In this document: positions 61,201 to 64,000 of the stretch, one piece after another | How the letters are laid out: each line of letters begins with the position of its first letter | How positions within the stretch are numbered: position 1 is the stretch's first letter | Assembly (NCBI GenBank): GCA_903813345.2 | Contig: CAIIXF020000011.1 | Span: 35,810,166 to 35,874,165 of the forward strand | Source: Owenia fusiformis | Lineage: Eukaryota; Annelida; Polychaeta; Sabellida; Oweniidae | Reading direction: 5' to 3' | DNA length: 64,000 bases | Program-made: the position numbers and the translations under genes | Notes under the pieces: generated by a model | Told to the model about the DNA's origin: nothing | Databases searched by the model: none | Seen by the model: the letters and a program-made list of their open reading frames with translations, nothing else

Positions 61201-63794
61201 CCTTTGTGGTGAAAATTAGGTTAATATTCCTGTATGTTGTAAGGATGTAGATTGCCAATTCATTTACAAAGAGATCGATTGACTAAATTATCATTGTATG
61301 CACTTTTATAGAGATAAATGTGATATTGCAGTAAACAAAGTTTAATTGACTAACTTTGTAAGATTTGTGAGAAATCGAATTAACCTAAAACACTTAAAGC
61401 AGATATGAAATGGTATTTTTAACCTAAAGGAATCTATATAATTTTTTGATAGATGTATTTGGACATGTTTTCTCATCAGTAGTGTGAAAACTATTTCACT
61501 CTAACGATCGTTATAGCTGCTTAATAAGCAATATTCGAAATGGTTGTGATGTTATTGGCCCCCACGTGATCTCTCACTGGTCCCCATGTGGCCCGTTTTG
61601 GTCCATTAGATCATGACGTCATAATGCCAAAATGTTTTGTTATTTGTTTACACAACAATCCTATGGTTGCCGTGACGCTGTGATTACTATGGAACCAATA
61701 AACCAAAGCTATATTTTGTATATGACGTTACTAATCACGTGGGGGCCAATTTGATTTATCAGTTAGTTGTTATTTCGTTATCTATGACCGTTAGCAGTTA
61801 TTTAACATTTATTTTATAATGGCTATCGCAAGAACTCTACGGTGGGCTTACAATGGAGAAAACCGCATTTTTGTAGCTGCAAGTTGAGAAAAGCTATTTC
61901 AGTTGTCCTTTAATACTAAATTAAATGTTCTTTTGAAGATATTGCACTTACTACATGAACTGTTAACAATTGGTCAGAACATTCATAACAGTTACAGTTA
62001 TAACTTTGTATAAGTTTGAATGATATATCACGTTATAAAACCCAACAGGATACAATTGATTTATATCTCTTTGGTGATCCCGAACTCACCCATGATAAAT
62101 TAGACAATCTATTTCAGTTGACAGCAACATTTCTTTTAGAAAACTGTTAATGGTTGTGCATGGTTGTACATAATCTGACTACCTTAGACCCCACTTACTC
62201 AACCCCTATGTGTAATTGGTCTCCCCATCTATGTTGCAGCAGGTCCCCGTCAGTACACTTCATTTATAACATGCCACATCTGTTTTATTTTTCTTGAATT
62301 TTTCGTATATTTATATGTAACATTGTAATTGAAAGCGGACATAAAATGCCACAAGGCGATTTGCCGCATGATTGTGTATTATGCCATGAAAAATATATCA
62401 ATGAAATAAACCTATTGTTTAAAAAAAAAGTTATAACTGTCATGTGGTACCATACAGCCCCCTGTTGTCTGTCACTTTAAATGGATCCCTTGTGTGCAAT
62501 GTGGTTGTAAATGTATCTCTGATCAAAGTACATCAATGTTGACATCAGTGTAATGATAAAAGGTTTATTCCATTCTTCCATCTGATTAGGATTGATGCCA
62601 TCCTTTTAACAAAATCCTCTTGACAGCTTCTTCTTGTTCCTTAATAAAAATAACTACAACAGTTGGTAATTAGAACCCATCCCTTGATTATAGTTGATTC
62701 AAATAATCTAGAGTGAGGTTTGCCTTTTAGAATGGCAGAAAATCATCATTTTCCCCCTCACTCAAATGAAAATAACCTCATTAATCTACACCTGTCTATA
62801 ATCAGCCACCATCCCTTTTATAGTTGATACAGATACTACTCTAGTAATCTAGAGTGAGATTTCTTTTTAATACAGAACAGAGGAAAAAATGATTTAGAAA
62901 TAAAACATCTAGCTTTATCTCACATTGGTCATTAATTTTAGCTCATCAAATACTGTATACGATGATTTTAATCCAAGTGAAATAACTTTTTAACATAATA
63001 ATAATAACATTAATAACCTAATAACATTCGTCCACAACTGTCAATGATTAGAAACTGTCCTTTGATTAAAGTTGATACAAATAATCAACAGTAAGGTTTA
63101 CTTTTTAAAACAAGAGAGGAAAATAATCAACACCTAGCTTTATCTCACATTGTCCAAGTGTAAAAATAATCATTGATATTAGAGTGCTTTTAGTTTCAAC
63201 AGATTGCACCTGATATGTCTAATAAATGGTGATAATTTGTTTGGAACCTGTTTTGTAATAATTCAGGTTCCTTAGAGGAAGGTAGTTTCTGATATGAAGT
63301 AACTTGTAATATAACTTGAAAATACACTTTAGAAGTAGATCAGGTAGACTGAAACTCATATGATGAACGGTGAAATGTATAGACTTTCTATCTTTAATAT
63401 CTGTTATTATGGCTCAGCCTTATAGAACTTCTTGCAATGTAGCAATAATAAATGGGGATTGGGAAACTTGATAAGTAGTTCAAACTAGTAAGGTAGGCTT
63501 GGAACTCATAACTAAACTAACTAATATGGTGTGCAACAATTAACATTATGTAATGTTAATTAATCCCTTGTCTAGTTATATCTTAGTCTTGGGATATATT
63601 AGCTGACTGGATGTAACACACGACCAAGACTCGGACTACATTGTGATATTCATTTTTAAATTTTCAAGGGTATTTTTGATGTCATCCATTAATAATTTTC
63701 CTATTTTCTGTTTCAGAGTGAATATGAATGAGATGGCTATTCTCACTACAAAATCGTTGGACTATGACAGCTGGTACCTAATCAAAGTTCTACG
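22218..63794 (+). CDS. Large secreted LDLa-EGF-mucin-EGF-LamG protein (EYS-like), 5' part
   Basis: Twenty-five coding exons chain without a phase conflict for 5,522 nt (about 1,840 residues) and the gene continues past the window. The order is a signal peptide (1-20), one LDL-receptor class A domain (about 25-72), EGF1, a Thr/Lys-rich mucin-like region (about 125-306), EGFs 2-21 (to about 1098), a Ser/Thr/Pro linker, EGFs 22-25, LamG1, EGF26, LamG2, EGF27-28 and the first part of LamG3. Most EGF exons are phase 1-1. About 21 EGFs, a low-complexity linker and EGF/LamG alternation resemble eyes shut (EYS)/spacemaker of the photoreceptor extracellular space. The LDLa domain is not typical of it, and agrin-, perlecan- or crumbs-like genes are less good fits. 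No membrane segment is seen so far. Confidence 0.88.
22736..22824 (+). repeat. tRNA-like sequence, possible SINE head or tRNA pseudogene
   Basis: It has a box-A-like TATAGCTCAGCTG and a box-B-like GGGTTCAATTCC about 50 bases apart, but the acceptor ends do not pair and the anticodon arm is not convincing. It lies in intron 1. Confidence 0.35.
23014..23750. mobile_element. Non-autonomous hAT-like element, 737 bp
   Basis: The left end TAGTGATGG(T)ACGATAAATCG and the right end CCCACCACTG fit hAT terminal repeats. The flanks GTATATTT (23006-23013) and GTATATTC (23751-23758) form an 8-bp target duplication with one mismatch. Inside are the subterminal palindromic motifs CTCGAATAATC and GAATAATCG. 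No transposase frame is present. Confidence 0.7.
23762..24747. mobile_element. Mutator-like non-autonomous element with repeat-built ends, 986 bp
   Basis: The ends GGTAGACTGTAAATCTAG and its inverse are flanked by a perfect 9-bp direct repeat, ATATTCATT (23753-23761, 24748-24756), as for MULE insertion. The terminal inverted repeats (about 80 bp) are built of 9-bp units AAATCTAGT. It is inserted against the target duplication of the neighbouring hAT-like element. No coding capacity. Confidence 0.8.
24757..25472. other. Remaining 3' part of intron 1
   Basis: No gene, repeat or mobile element was recognised here. Confidence 0.4.
25473..25631 (+). CDS. EGF/LamG gene exon 2: LDL-receptor class A domain
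   Basis: Phase 1-1 exon, acceptor TTTTGAAG and donor GTCAGT. Six cysteines lie in LDLa order, ending [18 protein letters not shown], with the acidic calcium cage (D..D, D.SD). The LDLa fold usually mediates ligand or lipoprotein binding. Confidence 0.9.
25899..25965. repeat. Direct repeat with two ATGCAAAT octamers
   Basis: TTTATTGATTTCATATGCAA occurs twice, about 37 bp apart, in intron 2. Each copy holds the octamer ATGCAAAT (POU-type site). The rest of the intron (25632-26220) shows nothing recognisable. Confidence 0.5.
26221..26918 (+). CDS. EGF/LamG gene exon 3: EGF1 plus Thr/Lys mucin-like repeats
   Basis: The acceptor is CATTCCTAG and the donor GTA|GTAAGA. Phase 1 in, phase 0 out, 698 nt. 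It begins with an EGF ([12 protein letters not shown] to FSGVRCEV). Then come about 25 imperfect units of [13 protein letters not shown] type, Thr-rich with a Lys in most units. The Thr clusters are potential O-glycosylation sites, giving an extended basic mucin-like stalk. The opposite strand is open too, but only because of the repeat. Confidence 0.9.
27241..27358 (+). CDS. EGF/LamG gene exon 4
   Basis: The acceptor is TTTGCAG, phase 0 in, and the donor GTAAGA, phase 1 out. It encodes a short Pro/Thr/Val linker, then the first part of EGF2, [12 protein letters not shown] to HCNCRP. Confidence 0.88.
27594..27651. repeat. Perfect 27-bp inverted repeat with 4-base loop
   Basis: The arms 27594-27620 and 27625-27651 are exact reverse complements (outer end ACTAGTACTTC, inner end CAATAGT) around the loop AATC. 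It lies within intron 4 and is the tightest hairpin in the window. The rest of 27359-27999 shows nothing recognisable. Confidence 0.95.
28000..28239 (+). CDS. EGF/LamG gene exon 5: EGF2 end, EGF3, EGF4 start
   Basis: The acceptor is TTTTACAG and the donor GTGAGT, phase 1-1. It includes [14 protein letters not shown] and [13 protein letters not shown] blocks with [12 protein letters not shown]. Exon borders fall inside EGF domains. Confidence 0.92.
28296..28575. repeat. Interspersed repeat shared with 61426-61920
   Basis: It begins AACCTAAAGGAATC and ends with TTGTAGCTGCAAGTTGAGAA and CTATTTCA. The same start, end and intervening order are seen at 61426-61920, where another short element is inserted. 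It is a non-coding dispersed family. Confidence 0.7.
28603..28880. repeat. 56-bp tandem repeat, 5 copies
   Basis: Nearly identical 56-bp units include TCAGGTTTTGGCCATGCTTG and GGTGGCACATTGTGTC. The high identity implies recent expansion. Confidence 0.93.
29344..29493 (+). CDS. EGF/LamG gene exon 6
   Basis: The acceptor is GATTGTAG and the donor GTAGGT, phase 1-1. It carries the end of EGF4, EGF5 ([14 protein letters not shown] to LAGKHCDR) and the start of EGF6 (LCPQ). Confidence 0.9.
29702..29839 (+). CDS. EGF/LamG gene exon 7
   Basis: The acceptor is TGTTTTAG and the donor GTGAGA, phase 1-1. It encodes most of EGF6 ([16 protein letters not shown]) and the start of EGF7 ([12 protein letters not shown], a calcium-binding type D-x-D/N-E start). 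Confidence 0.9.
30924..33590. mobile_element. Foldback element with 316-bp inverted arms, 2.67 kb
   Basis: The arms 30924-31239 and 33275-33590 are near-perfect inverted copies starting CACCCTGGGTATAGTC. The flanks carry the direct repeat TTTAC (30919-30923, 33591-33595). Each arm holds three copies of a GTGTGCGCGAGT motif and a CACGTG palindrome. The open frames seen in both arms translate the same non-protein-like repeat. A truncated LINE sits inside. The superfamily is unknown. Confidence 0.85.
31242..33106 (-). mobile_element. 5'-truncated LINE (non-LTR retrotransposon) inside the foldback element
   Basis: On the minus strand, reverse transcriptase sequence begins near 33099 and runs through [53 protein letters not shown] and FADDTN, then a frameshift at about 32370, then NKTKYILF and [15 protein letters not shown], ending at a stop at 31589. 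The DD-containing RT box (FADD) is intact. The endonuclease is absent. The 3' end carries an AATAAA-like stretch and a (TTGAA)n-type tail at 31245-31270. It is of CR1/Jockey-type by motif, class not certain, and not mobile by itself. Confidence 0.9.
33663..33854 (+). CDS. EGF/LamG gene exon 8
   Basis: The acceptor is ATTTCAG and the donor GTTTGT, phase 1-1. It completes EGF7 ([19 protein letters not shown]) and begins EGF8 ([15 protein letters not shown]), which has a longer central loop with two extra cysteines ([10 protein letters not shown]). Confidence 0.88.
34204..34326 (+). CDS. EGF/LamG gene exon 9
   Basis: The acceptor is CTTCCAG and the donor GTATGA, phase 1-1. It completes EGF8 (FTGALCQY) and carries most of EGF9 ([13 protein letters not shown] to CPLTFS). 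Confidence 0.9.
34878..35677 (+). CDS. EGF/LamG gene exon 10: seven EGF domains in one exon
   Basis: The acceptor is ATTACAG and the donor CAG|GTAAGA. Phase 1 in, phase 0 out, 800 nt. After finishing EGF9 it encodes seven full EGFs in a row, each close to [11 protein letters not shown]...F.C.C...Y.G..CE. All are about 37-38 residues and show six cysteines. No intron interrupts them, unlike the rest of the gene. Their similarity suggests tandem duplication or intron loss. Confidence 0.93.
35888..36017 (+). CDS. EGF/LamG gene exon 11: EGF17
   Basis: The acceptor is TTTTCAG, phase 0 in, and the donor GTGAGG, phase 1 out. It encodes [14 protein letters not shown] to [16 protein letters not shown]. 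Confidence 0.9.
36333..36442 (+). pseudogene. Truncated copy 1 of the EGF18 exon
   Basis: It has the same acceptor (TGTTTAG) and the same start as the intact exon at 46367 ([19 protein letters not shown]) but breaks off after CEC into an inserted element. One EGF cysteine is changed to Tyr (GVYYED instead of GVCYED). It could still act as a decoy acceptor. Confidence 0.8.
36443..38719. mobile_element. 2.3-kb insertion carrying a satellite, inside the EGF exon array
   Basis: The insert begins TTATGTCACCACCAAAAGTGG and ends GGTGGTGACATTTTGTCATG with TTAATGCCTTGTT. The same end motifs occur in the fragments at 598-720 and 59120-59250. It contains CGTCCGGCGGTTGGTG repeats near 36520, then a satellite of about 2 kb. 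No open frame of note. The exact borders are uncertain by several bases. Confidence 0.7.
36620..38640. repeat. About 15 copies of a 125-150-bp satellite rich in AGGTCA half-sites
   Basis: Each unit contains ATCTACATGTTCTCAGAAAT, then CAAATCTGACTTTAGATTTG, TTTGACCTTCAATGACCTTC, TCAAGGTCAAAAAAGGTCAA and CAACTTGCTTCAAATTGAC. Length varies through internal duplication of the GATTTGACTT segment. AGGTCA appears in direct repeats (spacings of 4 and 3) and as TGACCT-N5-AGGTCA. Confidence 0.92.
38740..38849 (+). pseudogene. Truncated copy 2 of the EGF18 exon
   Basis: It follows its own TGTTTAG acceptor and ends at CEC, then runs straight into the intron-derived part of the next 138-bp unit. It shares the Cys-to-Tyr change (GVYYED) with copy 1. 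Confidence 0.8.
38878..38989 (+). pseudogene. Truncated copy 3 of the EGF18 exon, frameshifted
   Basis: This is the next 138-bp unit. The EGF cysteines are intact (GVCYED) but there is a two-base expansion in a T-run (GTATTTTTTGTG), so the frame is lost before the next unit. The following unit is split by the 7.07-kb element. Confidence 0.8.
40142..40243. repeat. 21-bp tandem repeat
   Basis: About four to five copies of TTTTAATTAGCTGTTCAACCG within the 7.07-kb element. Confidence 0.8.
40952..41076. repeat. 21-bp tandem repeat GAATACTGCCAATAGTTTA
   Basis: Six diverged copies lie left of the nested mariner-type element. The same repeat resumes at 45104-45190 on its right side, so the element is inserted inside this array. 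Confidence 0.8.
41078..45095. mobile_element. Nested Tc1/mariner-type element with long terminal repeats, 4.0 kb
   Basis: The ends are CAGGGTGGTCCAAAAAAATT and its inverse, with TA on both sides. Inverted similarity extends roughly 200 bp or more (TTTGGTGCATTTTAGAG, GTTAATGCATTAAACTAG, TTTGATATGACCCCTTTT-like). There is no transposase frame. A second insertion (41443-44373) lies inside it. Confidence 0.8.
41443..44373. mobile_element. Innermost insertion: tandem 1.4-kb units with AGACTCCAG ends
   Basis: It starts ATTATTAGACTCCAGATTG with a local palindrome AGACTCCAGAT...ATCTGGAGTCT and ends AAGTCTAGTTAT. Inside are two 1.4-kb units (about 41571-42969 and 42980-44371) of high similarity. Each contains repeated GACTTCCGGTTC/AAGTTATGGCG segments and a TATCCTATCCTTCC microsatellite (42665-42850, 44077-44250). 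It is non-coding. Confidence 0.7.
45056..45793. repeat. 369-bp tandem duplication, near identical
   Basis: The block starting GTTCAATTATCAAATGTTCC at 45056 recurs at 45425 with almost no change, including the GGACCACC end of the nested element. It is therefore younger than that insertion. The small differences (CATG versus CCTG in the terminal repeat, one T in a run) distinguish the copies. Confidence 0.93.
46229..46366 (+). CDS. Possible extended form of the EGF18 exon (in-frame 138-bp unit)
   Basis: The acceptor TTGTTTAG ends at 46228. From here the frame is open through 46522 (294 nt, phase 1-1), so the use of this acceptor instead of 46366 would add exactly 46 codons. The added segment is an EGF copy whose last part comes from intron sequence ([13 protein letters not shown]). 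An earlier partial copy (46096-46228) is also open, but its acceptor has been removed by the transposon. Whether the long form is made is unknown. Confidence 0.45.
46367..46522 (+). CDS. EGF/LamG gene exon 12: EGF18, intact copy
   Basis: The acceptor is ATGTTTAG and the donor GTATGA, phase 1-1, 156 nt. It encodes [33 protein letters not shown] and [11 protein letters not shown]. It is the only copy of the array that has its own EGF C-terminal part and a donor. Confidence 0.88.
46734..47242. mobile_element. Inverted-repeat element, 509 bp, with 4-bp target duplication
   Basis: The ends CACCCTATACAGA and (inverted) CACCCTATGCAGA are flanked by TTTG (46730-46733, 47243-47246). The inner inverted blocks include AACAAGCGGTGTGGATATCA and ATGTGCACATG. 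It is non-coding and lies in intron 12. Confidence 0.65.
47420..47505 (+). CDS. EGF/LamG gene exon 13: EGF19 start
   Basis: The acceptor is GTTTGCAG, phase 1 in, and the donor ACT|GTAAGT, phase 0 out. It encodes [20 protein letters not shown] and CECYAGYT. Confidence 0.9.
47644..48640 (-). mobile_element. Degenerate Tc1/mariner-type element, copy 2 (full ends)
   Basis: The terminal repeats CAGGGTGTCCAAAAAAAAAC and inverse are flanked by TA on both sides, 997 bp. The minus strand holds transposase remnants matching copy 1 (PDLNPPNF-like, [20 protein letters not shown]). The plus strand at 48400-48480 encodes a second, diverged 3' end ([20 protein letters not shown]). Both ends therefore carry transposase 3' ends in inverted orientation. 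The transposase is broken. Confidence 0.88.
48809..48950 (+). CDS. EGF/LamG gene exon 14: EGF19 end, EGF20, EGF21 start
   Basis: The acceptor is CATTACAG, phase 0 in, and the donor GTACGT, phase 1 out. It encodes GNFCEQ, then [19 protein letters not shown] and [13 protein letters not shown], then TDPCS. Confidence 0.9.
49119..49200. repeat. About 26-bp tandem repeat, 3 copies
   Basis: Copies of TCCTTATAATGGTCAATAGACC lie in intron 14. Confidence 0.8.
49769..49870 (+). CDS. EGF/LamG gene exon 15: EGF21
   Basis: The acceptor is GATTTTAG and the donor GTATTT, phase 1-1. It encodes [19 protein letters not shown] and [14 protein letters not shown]. Confidence 0.88.
50727..50815. repeat. 19-bp tandem repeat TTCTTAGGTTAATTGGACC, about 5 copies
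   Basis: Near-identical copies lie in intron 15. The rest of 49871-51198 is AT-rich with nothing recognisable. Confidence 0.9.
51199..51741 (+). CDS. EGF/LamG gene exon 16: Ser/Thr linker and EGF22-25
   Basis: The acceptor is TTTCAAAG and the donor A|GTAGGC, phase 1-1. After [16 protein letters not shown] comes a Ser/Thr/Pro linker of about 35 residues, then four EGFs: [39 protein letters not shown] and [12 protein letters not shown]. These EGFs are again intronless. Confidence 0.92.
51971..52180 (+). CDS. EGF/LamG gene exon 17: LamG1 N-terminal half
   Basis: The acceptor is TATTCTAG, phase 1-1. It encodes [32 protein letters not shown] and [18 protein letters not shown], which fits the first beta strands of a laminin G domain. 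Confidence 0.9.
52434..52871 (+). CDS. EGF/LamG gene exon 18: LamG1 C-terminal half and EGF26
   Basis: The acceptor is TTTTGTAG and the donor GTGAGT, phase 1-1. LamG signatures are [21 protein letters not shown] and [11 protein letters not shown] with the closing Cys VVNC. Then an [19 protein letters not shown] to GFSGPSCT. Confidence 0.92.
53268..53420 (+). CDS. EGF/LamG gene exon 19: LamG2 start
   Basis: The acceptor is GTCCTAG and the donor GTATGA, phase 1-1. It encodes [40 protein letters not shown] and NDFL. Confidence 0.9.
53736..54008 (+). CDS. EGF/LamG gene exon 20: LamG2 middle
   Basis: The acceptor is CTTTTAG and the donor GTATGT, phase 1-1. It encodes [38 protein letters not shown] and [10 protein letters not shown], the typical LamG core. 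Confidence 0.92.
54118..54303 (+). CDS. EGF/LamG gene exon 21: LamG2 end, EGF27
   Basis: The acceptor TTTTATAG is chosen over a nearby TTTTCAG because it keeps the LamG closing motif [12 protein letters not shown]. It is followed by [19 protein letters not shown]. The donor is GTATGT, phase 1-1. Confidence 0.9.
54632..54772 (+). CDS. EGF/LamG gene exon 22: EGF28
   Basis: The acceptor is CCCTATAG and the donor GTAATT, phase 1-1. It encodes [20 protein letters not shown] and [14 protein letters not shown]. Confidence 0.9.
54989..55140 (+). CDS. EGF/LamG gene exon 23: LamG3 start
   Basis: The acceptor is ATTCCAG, phase 1 in, and the donor CAG|GTTAGT, phase 0 out. It encodes [20 protein letters not shown] and [20 protein letters not shown]. 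Confidence 0.9.
55366..55418 (+). CDS. EGF/LamG gene exon 24: LamG3
   Basis: The acceptor is ATTTTCAG and the donor GTCAGT, phase 0 in and phase 2 out. Only 53 nt, encoding [17 protein letters not shown]. It is too short to stand out as an open frame but is fixed by phase and LamG order. Confidence 0.85.
55600..55960. repeat. Inverted-repeat (MITE-like) segment in intron 24
   Basis: The left part, CCAATCAACATACTTTTTCA and ATGTTGACCTAATTTT, is repeated inverted at about 55912-55955 (AAAATGAGGTCAACAT, AAAAAGTGTGTTGATGGGTT). The interior is non-coding. The borders are not defined. Confidence 0.55.
57350..58195. repeat. Diverged tandem duplication, about 430-bp units
   Basis: Two units share in order TAATCCATTTCATTCTGACA, CATTATAAAATATTGATTC, GTGAATT.GTAACTTTTC and GAATTGAATTAA. 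The first runs to about 57730 and the second from there. The divergence indicates an old event. Confidence 0.75.
59120..59250. repeat. Third copy of the TCACCACC / TTAATGCCTTGTT element family
   Basis: It starts CTCACCACCATGACATG, has GTTGGTGTTGGTGGTTGGTG and GATCTGTAACAA, and ends GCATGTTAATGCCTTGTT, matching the ends of the insertion at 36443-38719. It lacks the satellite. Confidence 0.6.
61426..61920. repeat. Second copy of the 28296-28575 repeat, with a nested MITE
   Basis: The ends AACCTAAAGGAATC and TTGTAGCTGCAAGTTGAGAA match the copy at 28296-28575. The middle is interrupted at 61555-61749 by a 195-bp element whose ends are inverted TTGGCCCCCACGTGAT. That inner element carries CACGTG palindromes at both ends. 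Confidence 0.7.
62640..63180. repeat. Diverged repeats of about 200 bp
   Basis: Three segments share GTTGATACAAATAATC/TAGAGTGAGGTTT and CTAGCTTTATCTCACATTG in the same order. They are old, imperfect tandem copies in intron 24. Confidence 0.6.
63717..63794 (+). CDS. EGF/LamG gene exon 25: LamG3, last exon in window
   Basis: The acceptor is TGTTTCAG and the donor CG|GTAAGA, phase 2-2. It encodes [20 protein letters not shown] and YLIKVLR, the LamG strand with W...V.V.R. The rest of LamG3 lies beyond the window. Confidence 0.85.
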
Positions 63795-64000
63795 GTAAGA
63801 TCACGGTTAAAGCTTAAAGATTGGAACTTTAAAGGTTAAAGCTTAAAGGTTTATATCACCACTGTTCTATTTTAGACTGCCTGGATTAATGAAACTATGT
63901 CTCCTATAAACTATCAACTGCTGCATCAAATTTCTGAATGGTTTCTAATATAGCTTGGAGGTATCATGATTCAAAGACACTGTCTTTGTAACAAGATGGC

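Larger units (their letters stand above)
55419..63716. other. Intron 24 of the EGF/LamG gene, 8.3 kb
   Basis: The intron is AT-rich and no exon was found in it. It holds several repeat relics listed separately, a C-run at about 59028-59039, and two related blocks at about 60172-60243 and 60305-60370 (GCCATTTTGAAA/GGTGGCC). Everything else is unrecognised. Confidence 0.6.

Overview
This window is nuclear DNA from an animal, most likely a marine invertebrate. The phylum cannot be fixed from the sequence alone. The reasons are genes split by GT-AG introns, a metazoan-style EGF/laminin-G matrix gene, AT-rich intergenic DNA, minisatellites, and many Tc1/mariner-, hAT- and MULE-like elements and LINE remnants. 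All exon borders below were read by hand. Each was accepted because splice sites, reading-frame phase and protein homology agree.

Layout. (1) 1-2161 holds a short inverted-repeat element (164-366), tRNA-Leu(CAG) on the minus strand, tRNA-Gly(TCC) on the plus strand and a 19-bp minisatellite. (2) 2162-8769 is the 3' part of a serine/threonine kinase gene related to STK33: HRD, DFG and SPE motifs, eight chained coding exons and two alternative terminal exons. A minisatellite of about 37 bp has copied one of its splice donors many times. (3) 8770-13587 is intergenic, with a TA-flanked MITE and a degenerate mariner element. (4) 16034-13588, minus strand, is a complete small acidic protein gene (SMAP/C11orf58 family, 178 aa). 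(5) 16340-18984, plus strand, is a complete ribosomal protein eL42 (RPL36A) gene of 106 aa, head-to-head with SMAP across about 300 bp. (6) 18985-22217 is intergenic, with a LINE fragment and a MITE. (7) 22218-63794 and beyond is a very large secreted-protein gene: signal peptide, LDL-receptor class A domain, EGF, Thr/Lys mucin-like repeats, about 20 EGF domains, a Ser/Thr linker, four EGFs, then LamG-EGF-LamG-EGF-EGF-LamG, running out of the window. The order most resembles eyes shut (EYS)/spacemaker.

The most unusual region is 36333-46522. One EGF exon has been tandemly copied in units of 138 bp (46 codons, frame kept) together with its 3' splice site, and the array has then been split by a satellite-bearing insertion of about 2.3 kb and a nested transposon of 7.07 kb. 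The satellite is dense in AGGTCA/TGACCT half-sites. Other notable structures are a 2.67-kb foldback element with a LINE inside it, a perfect 27-bp hairpin in an intron, mariner copies whose two ends both carry transposase 3' ends facing outward, and an acceptor-donor (ratchet-like) junction at the alternative STK33-like exon.

The kinase, acidic protein and ribosomal protein are conserved cellular genes. The EGF/LamG gene encodes an extracellular matrix or apical-surface protein. Nothing in the sequence suggests that the four genes form one pathway.
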